Below the pieces are notes generated by a model that was given only the letters and a program-made list of their open reading frames with translations, ran no database searches and had not been told where the DNA came from. This document shows positions 24,902 through 32,857 of a stretch of DNA of 64,000 nucleotides, in pieces. Origin of the DNA: Mycobacterium sp. IS-836 (lineage in GTDB: Bacteria > Actinomycetota > Actinomycetes > Mycobacteriales > Mycobacteriaceae); contig NZ_MBEU01000075.1 in assembly GCF_001954275.1 (NCBI RefSeq), positions 114,395-178,394 on the forward strand, read 5' to 3'. The position numbers were made by a program, and so were the translations under genes. Within the stretch, counting starts at the first letter, position 1; each line of letters opens with the position of its first letter.

Positions 24902-25573
24902 TCAGCTATCCCGGCGGGCGTCCGTCCCGTTAACGAGCTCCAGCGCCGCCGCGACGACGGGCTTGGCCCACTCCGGCGTCGAGGTCAAGTCGGGCGGCCC
25001 GACGATCCGGCCGCGCAGCAGGTGCAGCACCAAGACCGGCCGGGGTGTCTGCCCCTTCGCCGGGTCGGCGGTCGCGGAGTTGTCGTACACCCGTAGCTCG
25101 GTCAGCACAGGCAGCAATGTCACGAGATTGATCAGGCTGTGCCGGCAGCGGCGTCGGATGTCGGCTTCGGGAATGTCATGCCCACCGCCGCGGACCCGTT
25201 GCCGGACTCGCGCGATGTGGGCGTCGTCGGTGTCGAGCCCGACGTAGAACACGTGGATTTCAATGCCACGCTTGGCGGCATCGGCCAGCAGCCGCGGCAT
25301 GGTGTTGCCGCCGAGTGTCGTCTCGAACGTGAAATCGAGGCCCTTGTCAATCGCCCGCTCCAGCAGCTTTCGGCCTTGGTCCCAGGCCGCCGCGTTCGCC
25401 TCGGTCTGGCCTAATCCGGGGTTGGCCGCCATGATCTCGCGTGCGGCCTCGTCGGGGTTGTAGTACTCACCGCCCTTGTCGCGGATCGTCGCGCCGATGA
25501 TGCTGCTCTTGCCGGCGCCGTTGACGCCGGCCAACACGTGTATCTGCGGCGGCGTCGTTGGTTTGCGAACCAT
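24902..25573 (-). CDS. zeta-toxin-family kinase (probable toxin)
   Basis: 223-residue P-loop protein. Walker A GVNGAGKSS (about 16-24), the substrate-side Asp in NPDEAARE, and the Arg-rich lid RVRQRVRGGGHDIPEADIRRR match zeta toxins, which phosphorylate UDP-N-acetylglucosamine precursors and block wall synthesis. It starts 13 nt after the antitoxin stop, so the two form an operon with the antitoxin first. Some family members are not toxic; activity is inferred. Confidence 0.8.
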   Translation of the reverse strand: MVRKPTTPPQIHVLAGVNGAGKSSIIGATIRDKGGEYYNPDEAAREIMAANPGLGQTEANAAAWDQGRKLLERAIDKGLDFTFETTLGGNTMPRLLADAAKRGIEIHVFYVGLDTDDAHIARVRQRVRGGGHDIPEADIRRRCRHSLINLVTLLPVLTELRVYDNSATADPAKGQTPRPVLVLHLLRGRIVGPPDLTSTPEWAKPVVAAALELVNGTDARRDS

Positions 25574-25586
25574 GGCCCGCTTTGGA

Positions 25587-25970
25587 TCACCGTCGCTGGG
25601 CCGCGCGCGCCGCCTTCACCGCGGCGGCGCCCAATTCCTCCGGCGTGGCGTCGAAGGCCGCGGCGACCCCGGCTTTGGCTTTCGGGGTCTGCATGGTGGC
25701 CAGCATCGTGTCGAAGCGCTCGCTGAGGTCGTCGAGGGCAGGTGTGACCGGCGCGGTGAGTGCCTCGAATTCGGGATACGACAGCAGCACCGCCCGAGGA
25801 GTGTCGTGCTTGGTGATCACCACTGCCCCGTTGAGTGCGGCCTCCTCAAAGACCGTGCCAAACTCGTTCTTGAGGCGGCTGGCGGTCACCCTGGGCACGT
25901 CGACCAGCTTGCCGTCGCGATTGCGGAACGAGACTGTGGACGCGGCGCCCGCCTTGGTGGTTGTCGGCAT
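25587..25970 (-). CDS. Phd/YefM-type antitoxin paired with the zeta-type toxin
   Basis: 127 residues from ATG 25970. The Phd/YefM core is visible (VTASRLKNEFGTVFEEAALNG, then AVVITKHDTPRAVLLSYPEFEAL), with a long helical C-terminal tail that would wrap the toxin. An ATG 36 nt upstream falls in an AT-rich stretch that looks like the promoter: TAAAAT lies 7 nt before ATG 25970, so the mRNA may be leaderless. Pairing with a zeta-type toxin, whose classical partner is epsilon, is atypical. Confidence 0.75.
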   Translation of the reverse strand: MPTTTKAGAASTVSFRNRDGKLVDVPRVTASRLKNEFGTVFEEAALNGAVVITKHDTPRAVLLSYPEFEALTAPVTPALDDLSERFDTMLATMQTPKAKAGVAAAFDATPEELGAAAVKAARAAQRR

Positions 25971-26087
25971 ACGAGCTATTTTAGCCTTTTTGTCTATTTT
26001 GTGCATAGGCCAAAACTGTGGCGGACGGCGTGCTAGTCAGCCGAGATCGATTGCGGTGAAAGCAAGAAGTTGTTCGGTCTGGAACGG

Positions 26088-26270
26088 TCACATAAAGCGC
26101 TGGCGGTACGTCTCGTCGTTGATTCCGTTGCGCGCGAAAGGGTTTGCCGAGACGGTGGGTGATTCGCCCTCTCCTGCCGGCCGGCGGTATTCCCCTTCAT
26201 GAGGTGCCAGATGTCGCGCGGTAAGGGCAATGAGCATGATGACGACGGTTGCCCAGCAGTACCAAGGCAT
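26088..26270 (-). CDS. small membrane protein, hypothetical
   Basis: 60 residues with one N-terminal transmembrane helix (MPWYCWATVVIMLIALTARHL) and a polar tail. GGGGAGG lies 8 nt before the ATG, which supports translation. No family recognised. Confidence 0.5.
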   Translation of the reverse strand: MPWYCWATVVIMLIALTARHLAPHEGEYRRPAGEGESPTVSANPFARNGINDETYRQRFM

Positions 26271-26656
26271 AGACGCGGCCTCCCCGATCGGATCCCGCCA
26301 GAGTAGGCAGGTGTTGTTGCGGCAACGCTGCCCGTGGTGATCTGCTTGCTAAAACCTGCTCACCGGCAACTCTTGAGGGCGGTGAGGTCGTCAGCGGTTC
26401 GAGGTTGCGCGGATGGGCGCGCGCCAGGGCTTGCGCCGCTCGATGACGTACGTTTCACGATGCTGCCGCGCCCACCACAAGCGCAGGGTTTGCGTATCGA
26501 TAGGTGCAGTTGGCTCGTCAAAAGGCGATGGTGCGCTGTACATGCGGCCGTGCCTGCTCAATTGTAGACGTATCCGTTCACTATGCGAAAGGAGCATACT
26601 CGCGCCGCCGAAGGAACGCTAGCGGCTACTAAAGGATTGATGGAAGGCACGCGGCC
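26271..26656. other. 386-bp stretch with at most one doubtful small ORF
   Basis: Between two minus-strand genes. The only candidate is a 50-68 codon minus-strand ORF (see 26391-26543). No promoter, terminator or repeat stood out. Confidence 0.35.
26391..26543 (-). CDS. doubtful small ORF
   Basis: 50 codons from ATG 26543 (68 from 26597), beginning MYSAPSPFDEPTAP and ending Arg-rich. Weak ribosome site and no recognised family; listed because the gap is otherwise empty. Confidence 0.2.
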   Translation of the reverse strand: MYSAPSPFDEPTAPIDTQTLRLWWARQHRETYVIERRKPWRAPIRATSNR

Positions 26657-27049
26657 CTAGCCGGCGGGAGGTACCACTGGTGGACGGCAGATGTTGGCGG
26701 TCGGATCCCACCACCAGCCGTTGTCACACGCCAACGGTTGCGGTCCCACCCCGAGCGGCCGGCACACGTTCGCCGTGGGGTCCCACCATTGGCCCGGGTC
26801 GCATGCCAAGGGCTGTGGCCCGACACCCAGTGGCCGGCATACGTCGCCCGTCGGGTCCCACCACTGGCCTGGGTCACATTGCTGAGGTATCGGCCCTCCT
26901 GCGGGCCGGCACACCTCGGCCTTCGGGTCCCACACATCGCCGTTACCGCAGTCGGCCCAGCTCACCGCCGGAGTTGCGATCGTTACGGTGGCCATCGTTG
27001 CCCACGCAACCATGGCGACGGAAACCAGATGGCGAATGAATGTCCTCAT
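26657..27049 (-). CDS. secreted protein with four Cys/Trp-rich tandem repeats
   Basis: 130 residues: Sec signal peptide (cleavage near VSWA-DC), then four tandem units of about 25 residues with the pattern C-x3-WWDPT-x3-CRP-x-GVGPQP-LA. Each unit has two Cys, giving eight in the mature chain, so each repeat may be a small disulfide-closed loop. Units 2 and 3 are almost identical at protein and DNA level, implying recent duplication. GGAGG precedes the ATG at 27049. Function unknown; adhesion or wall binding is only a guess. Confidence 0.75.
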   Translation of the reverse strand: MRTFIRHLVSVAMVAWATMATVTIATPAVSWADCGNGDVWDPKAEVCRPAGGPIPQQCDPGQWWDPTGDVCRPLGVGPQPLACDPGQWWDPTANVCRPLGVGPQPLACDNGWWWDPTANICRPPVVPPAG

Positions 27050-27137
27050 TGCGGGCCTCCCCCTAGCCGTATGCATTATCGAACCCGGCCCAGCCGGACA
27101 GGTCAAGCACCGGTTTGCCCCGGCTACCGTGAATTCT

Positions 27138-27584
27138 GTGACCACGCCTACCGAACATCCGGCTGACGAAGCTGACATTCGACAGCGGATCAACGCGCTC
27201 GCCGGCGCGATCCGCGCCCGGGATCTCGAGGCCGTGATGTCGGCTTACACGACAGATGTTGTGTCGTTCGACATCGAGCCACCCCTACAACACGTGGGGA
27301 CGGAAGCGAAACGGAAGAACTGGGAGCGCGTATTCGCGGTCTACCAGCATCCGGATTACGAGATTCGCGACCTGACTGTCACGGTGTGCGGCGACGTCGC
27401 ATTCGCGCACAGCCTCAATCGGCTCAGCGGCACCCTGAAGGGTGGAAACACGACCGCCGGTTTCTGGGTTCGAGCGACGGTGTGTCTCAAGAAGGTCAAC
27501 GGCCGCTGGCTCGTCGCGCATGACCACGCGTCGGCACCCCTGGATCCGGCAACCGGTGCGGCGTTGCTGAATTTGGAGCCCTGA
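27138..27584 (+). CDS. SnoaL/DUF4440-like NTF2-fold protein
   Basis: 148 residues from GTG 27138 (another GTG at 27129). NTF2-like pattern: DIRQRINALAGAIRARDLEAVMSAYTTDVVSFD at the N-terminus and WVRATVCLKKVNGRWLVAHDHAS at the C-terminus. Such proteins are small isomerase or hydratase folds, often of unknown substrate. Divergent from the repeat protein. Confidence 0.8.
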   Translation: MTTPTEHPADEADIRQRINALAGAIRARDLEAVMSAYTTDVVSFDIEPPLQHVGTEAKRKNWERVFAVYQHPDYEIRDLTVTVCGDVAFAHSLNRLSGTLKGGNTTAGFWVRATVCLKKVNGRWLVAHDHASAPLDPATGAALLNLEP

Positions 27585-27711
27585 TCGGGCGCTTCGCTCC
27601 CTGCGTCCGGGAGATTGGCAGTATTTGGCAGTTCGCGGGGTGGCCCCGGCAGCCGCTCTCGGGCTTCGATTGTGGTGGGTCGGCACCGAGGCGCGAGGAG
27701 GAACAACCGAC

Positions 27712-28566
27712 ATGGCAGAGCTGGCACTCCGGCAGGGCACGATCGAATATCAGGAGTTCGGACCGCAGGATTCTGCGCACGCGCCGGTGCTGTTCGTGCA
27801 CGGCATCCTGGTCGACGGTCGACTGTGGCGCGAGGTCGCTGAAGGGCTGGCGCGCCGTGGTTTCCGTTGCATCGTGCCGACGTTGCCGCTCGGCTCGCAC
27901 ACCATCCCGGTCAGTGATGCCACGGCGCTCTCGCTGCACGGTGTCGCGGAGATGATCAACGACGCGATCGTCGCCCTCGACCTCTCCGATGTGACGCTGG
28001 TCGGCAGCGACACCGGTGGCGGGATATGCCAACTGCTTGTCGACGCTCATCCGGAACGGATCGGACGTCTGTTGCTCACCAACTGCGACGCGTTCGACAA
28101 GTGCCCGCCCTTCCCGTTCGATCTCGTGTTCGGGTTGCTTCGCGGCCCCATCTCGATCAAGGCGCTGTTCGGACAGATGCGGTTGCGGGCGCTGCGCAAC
28201 TCGCCACTCGGCTTCGGCCTGCTGATCAACCATCCCGATCCGGACGTCACCGCCGCGTGGCTGCAGCCCTGCCTCAAGGACGCACGCATCTGCCGCGACC
28301 TGGCGGCGCTCCTGCGTCAGGTCGCGGTCACCGATCTCACCGACGTGGCCACCCGACTCCCCCGGTTCACCAAGCCCGTCACGCTTGTGTGGGGACAGCG
28401 GGATCGCTGCTTCACCCCGGGCTTGGGCCGGCGCCTGGCCAAGCAGTTCAGCGACGCGAAGCTGATCGAGGTCGCAGACGCGAAAACCTTTGTCTCACTT
28501 GACCAGCCGGACGCGGTGATCGACGCGATATCGGATATCGCCGCCCGGGCTGGGCGTCAGGTATGA
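27712..28566 (+). CDS. alpha/beta hydrolase (haloalkane-dehalogenase/epoxide-hydrolase-like)
   Basis: 284 residues: VLFVHGILVDGRLWREV (oxyanion strand), VGSDTGGGICQLL (nucleophile elbow with Asp in G-S-D-T-G-G), and a C-terminal acid near WGQRDRCF. A nucleophilic Asp, not Ser, points to the epoxide-hydrolase or dehalogenase branch. The usual catalytic His near the end is not obvious (VADAKTFVSLDQPD), which is odd. GAGGAGG precedes ATG 27712. Convergent with the next gene, 13 bp apart. Confidence 0.82.
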   Translation: MAELALRQGTIEYQEFGPQDSAHAPVLFVHGILVDGRLWREVAEGLARRGFRCIVPTLPLGSHTIPVSDATALSLHGVAEMINDAIVALDLSDVTLVGSDTGGGICQLLVDAHPERIGRLLLTNCDAFDKCPPFPFDLVFGLLRGPISIKALFGQMRLRALRNSPLGFGLLINHPDPDVTAAWLQPCLKDARICRDLAALLRQVAVTDLTDVATRLPRFTKPVTLVWGQRDRCFTPGLGRRLAKQFSDAKLIEVADAKTFVSLDQPDAVIDAISDIAARAGRQV

Positions 28567-28579
28567 ACGAGTAGCGCAG

Positions 28580-29062
28580 CTACGACACGCCTATCGGTCG
28601 TCCCGCGGCTCTACAGCGCCACCATCGCCACCATATGGAGGGATGCCGAAGAAGCGCGGGCAGGATCGCGAGAGGGTCGAAGTAGGTGACGCGCTCGATC
28701 GCCCTGCCATCGCGCAGCAGCAGTCGGTTCACGTTGGACCACTCGACAACGGAGCTCGCGATGCGGGCGTGCAGCCGGAACTCGATGAACAAGAGGTCAC
28801 CCTCTCCGCACCAGCGGTCAACGTGCGCGCGCAGGTCAGGAAGGCAGCACCAGATGCGTCGGAAGTCCGCTTGCGCAGCGTGGATCCCGACCATGGGAGC
28901 CGCGAGAGGCTGCAGCAACACAACATCCGCGTGAAGGAGTTCCGGCAGGCGTTGTGGTGAGGGGTTGCTCCAGAAGTCGGCAAATCTGGCGACGAACTCT
29001 TCCGGATCCGAGTTTTTGTTCACTCCGTCAACATGCGTGTCAGTGCCCTGCCACTTCGACAC
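28580..29062 (-). CDS. SnoaL/NTF2-like protein
   Basis: 160 residues from GTG 29062. NTF2-like: EEFVARFADFWSNPSPQRLPELLHADVVLLQPLAAPMVGIHA, then WSNVNRLLLRDGRAIERVTYFDP. A Trp/Arg-rich C-terminal tail (IWWRWWRCRAAGR) is unusual and may touch a membrane. The start is uncertain because the ribosome site is weak. Substrate unknown. Confidence 0.72.
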   Translation of the reverse strand: MSKWQGTDTHVDGVNKNSDPEEFVARFADFWSNPSPQRLPELLHADVVLLQPLAAPMVGIHAAQADFRRIWCCLPDLRAHVDRWCGEGDLLFIEFRLHARIASSVVEWSNVNRLLLRDGRAIERVTYFDPLAILPALLRHPSIWWRWWRCRAAGRPIGVS

Positions 29063-29086
29063 ACGGCGCTGCCAACGACTGCCAAA

Positions 29087-29887
29087 TTACTGCGCCGACG
29101 GGGTGAGCTCGACGTGAACCGTGCGACCGAACTTGGACCGCATGAGACGGTGCGTCAGCGGCACCACCACGCCATGCAGGACGGGGTATTTCTGCCGCAG
29201 CAGGTGTCCCACGTTGCGGTACTCAGCACCTTCCAGGATGCGGACAGTGCCGGGTTGCACGGATCCCGTCGGCTTGCCCGATGCTGTCGCCGGGCCGAAC
29301 TCGACGCTCGGGTTGCGCCGAATCCGGCGAACTTTGATCGCCCTCTCGAAGCTGCGGAAGTAGGCGCGGTCGCCGTCGACCACGATGCTGACCGGGCTCG
29401 AGCCGGGCGTACCGTCCTTGCGAAACGTGATGAGCCGGATCGTCTTCTGCCGCACGAATCGCGCCAACGCCGGAGTGGTGGCGGTGCCAACGGCACCCAA
29501 AACGTAGCCGAGCTGACCCAACCGCAGCGCGAATGCCGCCACCAGCAACACCGATACCACGCCGAGCCCCCACGCCTGCGCCGCTGAACCGCCCAGCTCG
29601 AGGTCCATCACGTGGTTCACGGTGTGCAGGGTGTTGGCCACAAGAAATCCCGCCAGCGTGGTGGCCAGGGCGTCCGCCCAGATCAGCGCAAGCAGGAGCC
29701 CTACCCCCAGGCCTATCTGGAACGCGCCGAGGTCGTGCAGGAAGTGCCGGTGCACATCGAAGCCGACGGCATTCGCGAATGACGTCGGACCGACGAGGCA
29801 CCAGATCCCGATCCCGACGGTGATCGCCCCGACCAGAGCCGTCACCGCGACCAGGTATATGCGCGCCAGGCTGCTCAACCGATTCAT
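29087..29887 (-). CDS. membrane domain fused to a PPOX-class (F420/FMN-type) domain
   Basis: 266 residues from ATG 29887. The N-terminal ~125 residues have four hydrophobic helices (IYLVAVTALVGAITVGIGIW; IGLGVGLLLALIW; and two more), resembling DUF4345/DoxX-like proteins. The C-terminal ~125 residues (RLITFRKDGTPGSSPVSIVVDGDRAYFRS) form a split-barrel PPOX domain as in F420-dependent enzymes. The fusion would place a flavin or deazaflavin reductase at the membrane. Cofactor choice is not provable here. Confidence 0.8.
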   Translation of the reverse strand: MNRLSSLARIYLVAVTALVGAITVGIGIWCLVGPTSFANAVGFDVHRHFLHDLGAFQIGLGVGLLLALIWADALATTLAGFLVANTLHTVNHVMDLELGGSAAQAWGLGVVSVLLVAAFALRLGQLGYVLGAVGTATTPALARFVRQKTIRLITFRKDGTPGSSPVSIVVDGDRAYFRSFERAIKVRRIRRNPSVEFGPATASGKPTGSVQPGTVRILEGAEYRNVGHLLRQKYPVLHGVVVPLTHRLMRSKFGRTVHVELTPSAQ

Positions 29888-30042
29888 CACGCCCCCTCGT
29901 CCACGTTGCTTGTTCTCTTTCATTCGCTAGACGTAGTAGCGCACCCACATGTGACATCACGACCGACGATCCACCGATGAATTCCTGGGCCGCCGCCGGT
30001 CATACCTTTGAGACCGACAGATCGACAGCAAAGGTTGAAGCC

Positions 30043-30729
30043 ATGCCTGACGCCCTACCGCCAATCGTTGATCACCAGACGTGGCGCGCCGCCCTCGACG
30101 AACTGCGCAAGCGCGAGAAGGCCGCCACCCGCGAGCTGGACGCGATCGCCGCCCAGCGGCGCCGTCTGCCGATGGTCGAGTTGCCCGACTACACGCTGAT
30201 CGGCGCCGACGGCCCGATCCGGCTGGTCGATGTATTCGCTGGCCGCTCGCAGCTCATCACCTACCACCACATGTGGACGGACGGCGCGGAGTGGCAGTGC
30301 GGCGGGTGCACGGGCTTCACGTCGCAGTTCACCCGGCTGGAGTTCCTCGACAGCTACGACGCCCGTTTCGTCATCGTCACCAACGGGCCGATCGACGAGG
30401 CGCTCGCCTACAAGCGGAAAGTCGGCAACCGGATGGAGTGGTACTCGTCGTCGGAGAGCTCGTTCGGTGCCGACATGGACGCACCGCCCGGCGGCGGCTT
30501 TGCGGTCAACGTGTTCCTGCGCGACGGTGACACCGTGTATCGCACGTGGCATACCAACGGGCGGGGCACTGAGCAACTCAGCCATAGCTTCGCGCTGATC
30601 GACATACTTCCGTGGGGCCGTCAGGAGGAATGGCTCGATTCGCCCGAAGGGTGGCCGTCGCGTCCCACATACTCGGGTTGGCTCGACTCCCCCGATATCG
30701 CCCGCGCCTACGGACCCAGTGACAAGTAG
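30043..30729 (+). CDS. DUF899 thioredoxin-like protein
   Basis: 228 residues. DUF899 proteins have a thioredoxin-like fold; the signature WQCGGCTGF (about 84-92) carries a Cys pair, and the C-terminal SFALIDILPWGRQE is typical. Function unknown, possibly redox. ATG 30043 follows AGGTTGAAG. The SRPBCC gene begins 9 nt later on the same strand, so the two are likely an operon, a pairing seen in other actinobacteria. Confidence 0.85.
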   Translation: MPDALPPIVDHQTWRAALDELRKREKAATRELDAIAAQRRRLPMVELPDYTLIGADGPIRLVDVFAGRSQLITYHHMWTDGAEWQCGGCTGFTSQFTRLEFLDSYDARFVIVTNGPIDEALAYKRKVGNRMEWYSSSESSFGADMDAPPGGGFAVNVFLRDGDTVYRTWHTNGRGTEQLSHSFALIDILPWGRQEEWLDSPEGWPSRPTYSGWLDSPDIARAYGPSDK

Positions 30730-30738
30730 GGACAACGC

Positions 30739-31215
30739 ATGACCATGACCACCGAACGCTACGTCGTCACCCGCACGATCGGCGCGAGCCCGGCAGCGAT
30801 TTTCGCCGTCCTCGCCGATCCGTCCCGGCACGCCGCCACCGAGCCCACCGATTGGGTCCGCGACGCCTTGGACACCACCCCGATCACCGGTGCGGGCCAG
30901 ATGTTCGCGATGAACATGTACTTGATCCGAGCCGGCGGTGACTACGTCACCTACAACCTGGTCAATGTCTTCGACCAGGATCGCGCCATCGGGTGGATGC
31001 CGGGCGTGCTCGACGACGCCGGCAACCACAATCCCGGCGGCTGGTTCTGGCGCTACGACCTCGCGCCGAACGGGGACGGCACCGACGTCACGCTGACCTA
31101 CGACTGGAGCGGCACGCCCCAGGAGTTCCGCGAGCGGGTCGGCGAGATGCCCATCTTCGGTGAGGACTACCTTGCCGATTCGCTGGCGTCCCTCGAGCGA
31201 TCCGTCGCGGGCTAA
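30739..31215 (+). CDS. SRPBCC family protein
   Basis: 158 residues of START-like fold: TRTIGASPAAIFAVLADPSRHAATEP at the N-terminus, then FWRYDLAPNGDGTDVTLTYDW. Probably binds a small hydrophobic ligand. AGGGACAACGC precedes the ATG, and the gene follows DUF899 closely. Confidence 0.85.
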   Translation: MTMTTERYVVTRTIGASPAAIFAVLADPSRHAATEPTDWVRDALDTTPITGAGQMFAMNMYLIRAGGDYVTYNLVNVFDQDRAIGWMPGVLDDAGNHNPGGWFWRYDLAPNGDGTDVTLTYDWSGTPQEFRERVGEMPIFGEDYLADSLASLERSVAG

Positions 31216-31287
31216 CTTCTGCTTTTTCTGCAAAACCAGCGTTAGGCTCCTCGGTGGCACGGTCACATCGCGCATCGGGAGCCCGCT

Positions 31288-31863
31288 ATGAAGTCAGACG
31301 CGCAGGAACCGGAGATAGACCCACGCCGGCTACGCGAATTCAGCACCTTCGAAAAGTTCTCGGATAAAGATTTGGAGCGTCTCGTGCAAGCGGCGCACCA
31401 CACGTCGCGGTCGGTGCCATGGCCGCTGATTCGTGAGCAGACTCCGTCGGACGCCTGCTACATCCTGCTCAGCGGAGACGCGGGCGTGTATGTCGGCGAC
31501 GACCGCATCGCCGTCCTGGGGCCGGGCGAGGTGATCGGCGAATCCGCGCTGCGCCGTGGGAAATTGCGTTCGGCGACCGTGACGACGATGGGGCCGGCCG
31601 AGGTGCTGCGCATCGACCGCGACGATCTCGCACGCTTGCTCGACCAGATACCCGCGCTGCGCGAAACCATGGACACGACCGCCGCGCAACACGTCCCGGT
31701 CACGCCGCCACCCAAACCGAAACCGGCGCGCTCCAAGCTAAACGTTTCGCTCCCAACGGAATTGGTCGAGCGGTTCGAGCGGGCCGCAGACGATGCCGGT
31801 GTGGACGTCGCGGGCGCGCTGCAGGCGGCGCTCTCCGAATGGATCGAACGACAAGGCACATAG
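31288..31863 (+). CDS. cyclic-nucleotide-binding domain protein with RHH-like C-terminus
   Basis: 191 residues. Residues about 13-120 form a Crp-type cNMP-binding domain (FEKFSDKDLERL; ILLSGDAGVYVGDDRIAVLGPGEVIGESAL), including the GE-x-A-L phosphate cassette without its usual Arg close by (ALRRGKLRSATV). After a Pro-rich linker, about 147-190 (SKLNVSLPTELVERFERAADDAG) looks like a ribbon-helix-helix. So cyclic nucleotide sensing may be linked to DNA binding by RHH, not the usual HTH. Convergent with the transglycosylase, 8 bp apart. Confidence 0.82.
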   Translation: MKSDAQEPEIDPRRLREFSTFEKFSDKDLERLVQAAHHTSRSVPWPLIREQTPSDACYILLSGDAGVYVGDDRIAVLGPGEVIGESALRRGKLRSATVTTMGPAEVLRIDRDDLARLLDQIPALRETMDTTAAQHVPVTPPPKPKPARSKLNVSLPTELVERFERAADDAGVDVAGALQAALSEWIERQGT

Positions 31864-31871
31864 GTGCCGGA

Positions 31872-32783
31872 TTACTGCGGGTGGGATGCCAGGTAGTCCC
31901 CCACCGGGATCGGTGATGTCGCGGCATACCCGATGGGCAGCAACACGTCGCCCGCGTTCGTGTAGCAATACACATCCCACCGGTAATAGCCGGCAAACGC
32001 CGCGGGATCAGCGGCGATCAGCGTCGCGTATTGATCGACCGCGCGCACGTATTCGTTCGCGTGGTTGTACCGATAGATGGCGTGATCGCGGTCGTTGGCA
32101 AAGCCATTCGCGGCGAGGTAGCGGCCCGCGGCCATGATGCTGTCGTGGGGCGACTCGATGTCGCCGCCCGCCCCGTAGGTCGCGAACGTCGCCGGCAGGA
32201 ATTGCATCGGCCCTTGCGCGCCGGCGGTACTCGCGCCGACTATGCTGCCGAAGCGGGTCTCGACGAAGTTGATGGCGGCCAAATAGTTCCAGCCGACGCC
32301 GGTTTCCGACTCCGCCTGGTGGTAGAAGCCCAGCAGCTGGTCGGCCGGAGTCGGCGGCTCGACGCGCCACGCGGGAAGCGTGTCTCGCACCGGTGTCATC
32401 GCGGTGAGCTGCCGCCGGACGTCGACGTTGCGATCGTAGACGTCGAGCAATGACGACGGGATGCGCGGCCGCGTCGTCGCATCCCATTCGGGGTGGCGTC
32501 CGATGGCGCGATAGGCCGCCTGCTGGCGATGCGCCGCCGCCGCCAGCGCCGCCTCCCCCGTCGATGGGTCACGCAGCGCGTTTTCGTCGGCGACGAGGTC
32601 GTCGGCCAGTTGCGCGGGGTCGGACGCCAGATGCGGCTGCGCGCCGTCGGGCGTGCTTGGCGCGTCGGCCAGCATGGTAATCGAGGCGAGCTGGATGCCC
32701 ACCGGCGTGGGCTGCGCAGAACCCGCTAGTGCGACCACGATCGCACCCACGCCTACGACAGCGACTGCATGGTTACGGCTCAC
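31872..32783 (-). CDS. lytic murein transglycosylase (SLT type)
   Basis: 303 residues from GTG 32783. N-terminal signal segment (VAVVGVGAIVVALAGSA), a helical region, then the SLT domain with catalytic Glu in NFVETRFGSIVG, AGAQGPMQFLPATF and RYNHANEYVRAV. Cuts peptidoglycan glycan strands outside the membrane. GGGAG precedes the start. A longer frame to 32855 would lack a ribosome site. Confidence 0.85.
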   Translation of the reverse strand: MSRNHAVAVVGVGAIVVALAGSAQPTPVGIQLASITMLADAPSTPDGAQPHLASDPAQLADDLVADENALRDPSTGEAALAAAAHRQQAAYRAIGRHPEWDATTRPRIPSSLLDVYDRNVDVRRQLTAMTPVRDTLPAWRVEPPTPADQLLGFYHQAESETGVGWNYLAAINFVETRFGSIVGASTAGAQGPMQFLPATFATYGAGGDIESPHDSIMAAGRYLAANGFANDRDHAIYRYNHANEYVRAVDQYATLIAADPAAFAGYYRWDVYCYTNAGDVLLPIGYAATSPIPVGDYLASHPQ

Positions 32784-32857
32784 GTTGTTCACTCCCGTCG
32801 AAACGTCGGGATAGGTCAACGGTAGCGGTGCGTCGACGTGGCGCGCGACCCGCAACG

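Noticed and set aside
30055..31275. 406-codon minus-strand ORF opposite DUF899 and SRPBCC
   Set aside because: Shadow of two genes with good ribosome sites and family motifs.
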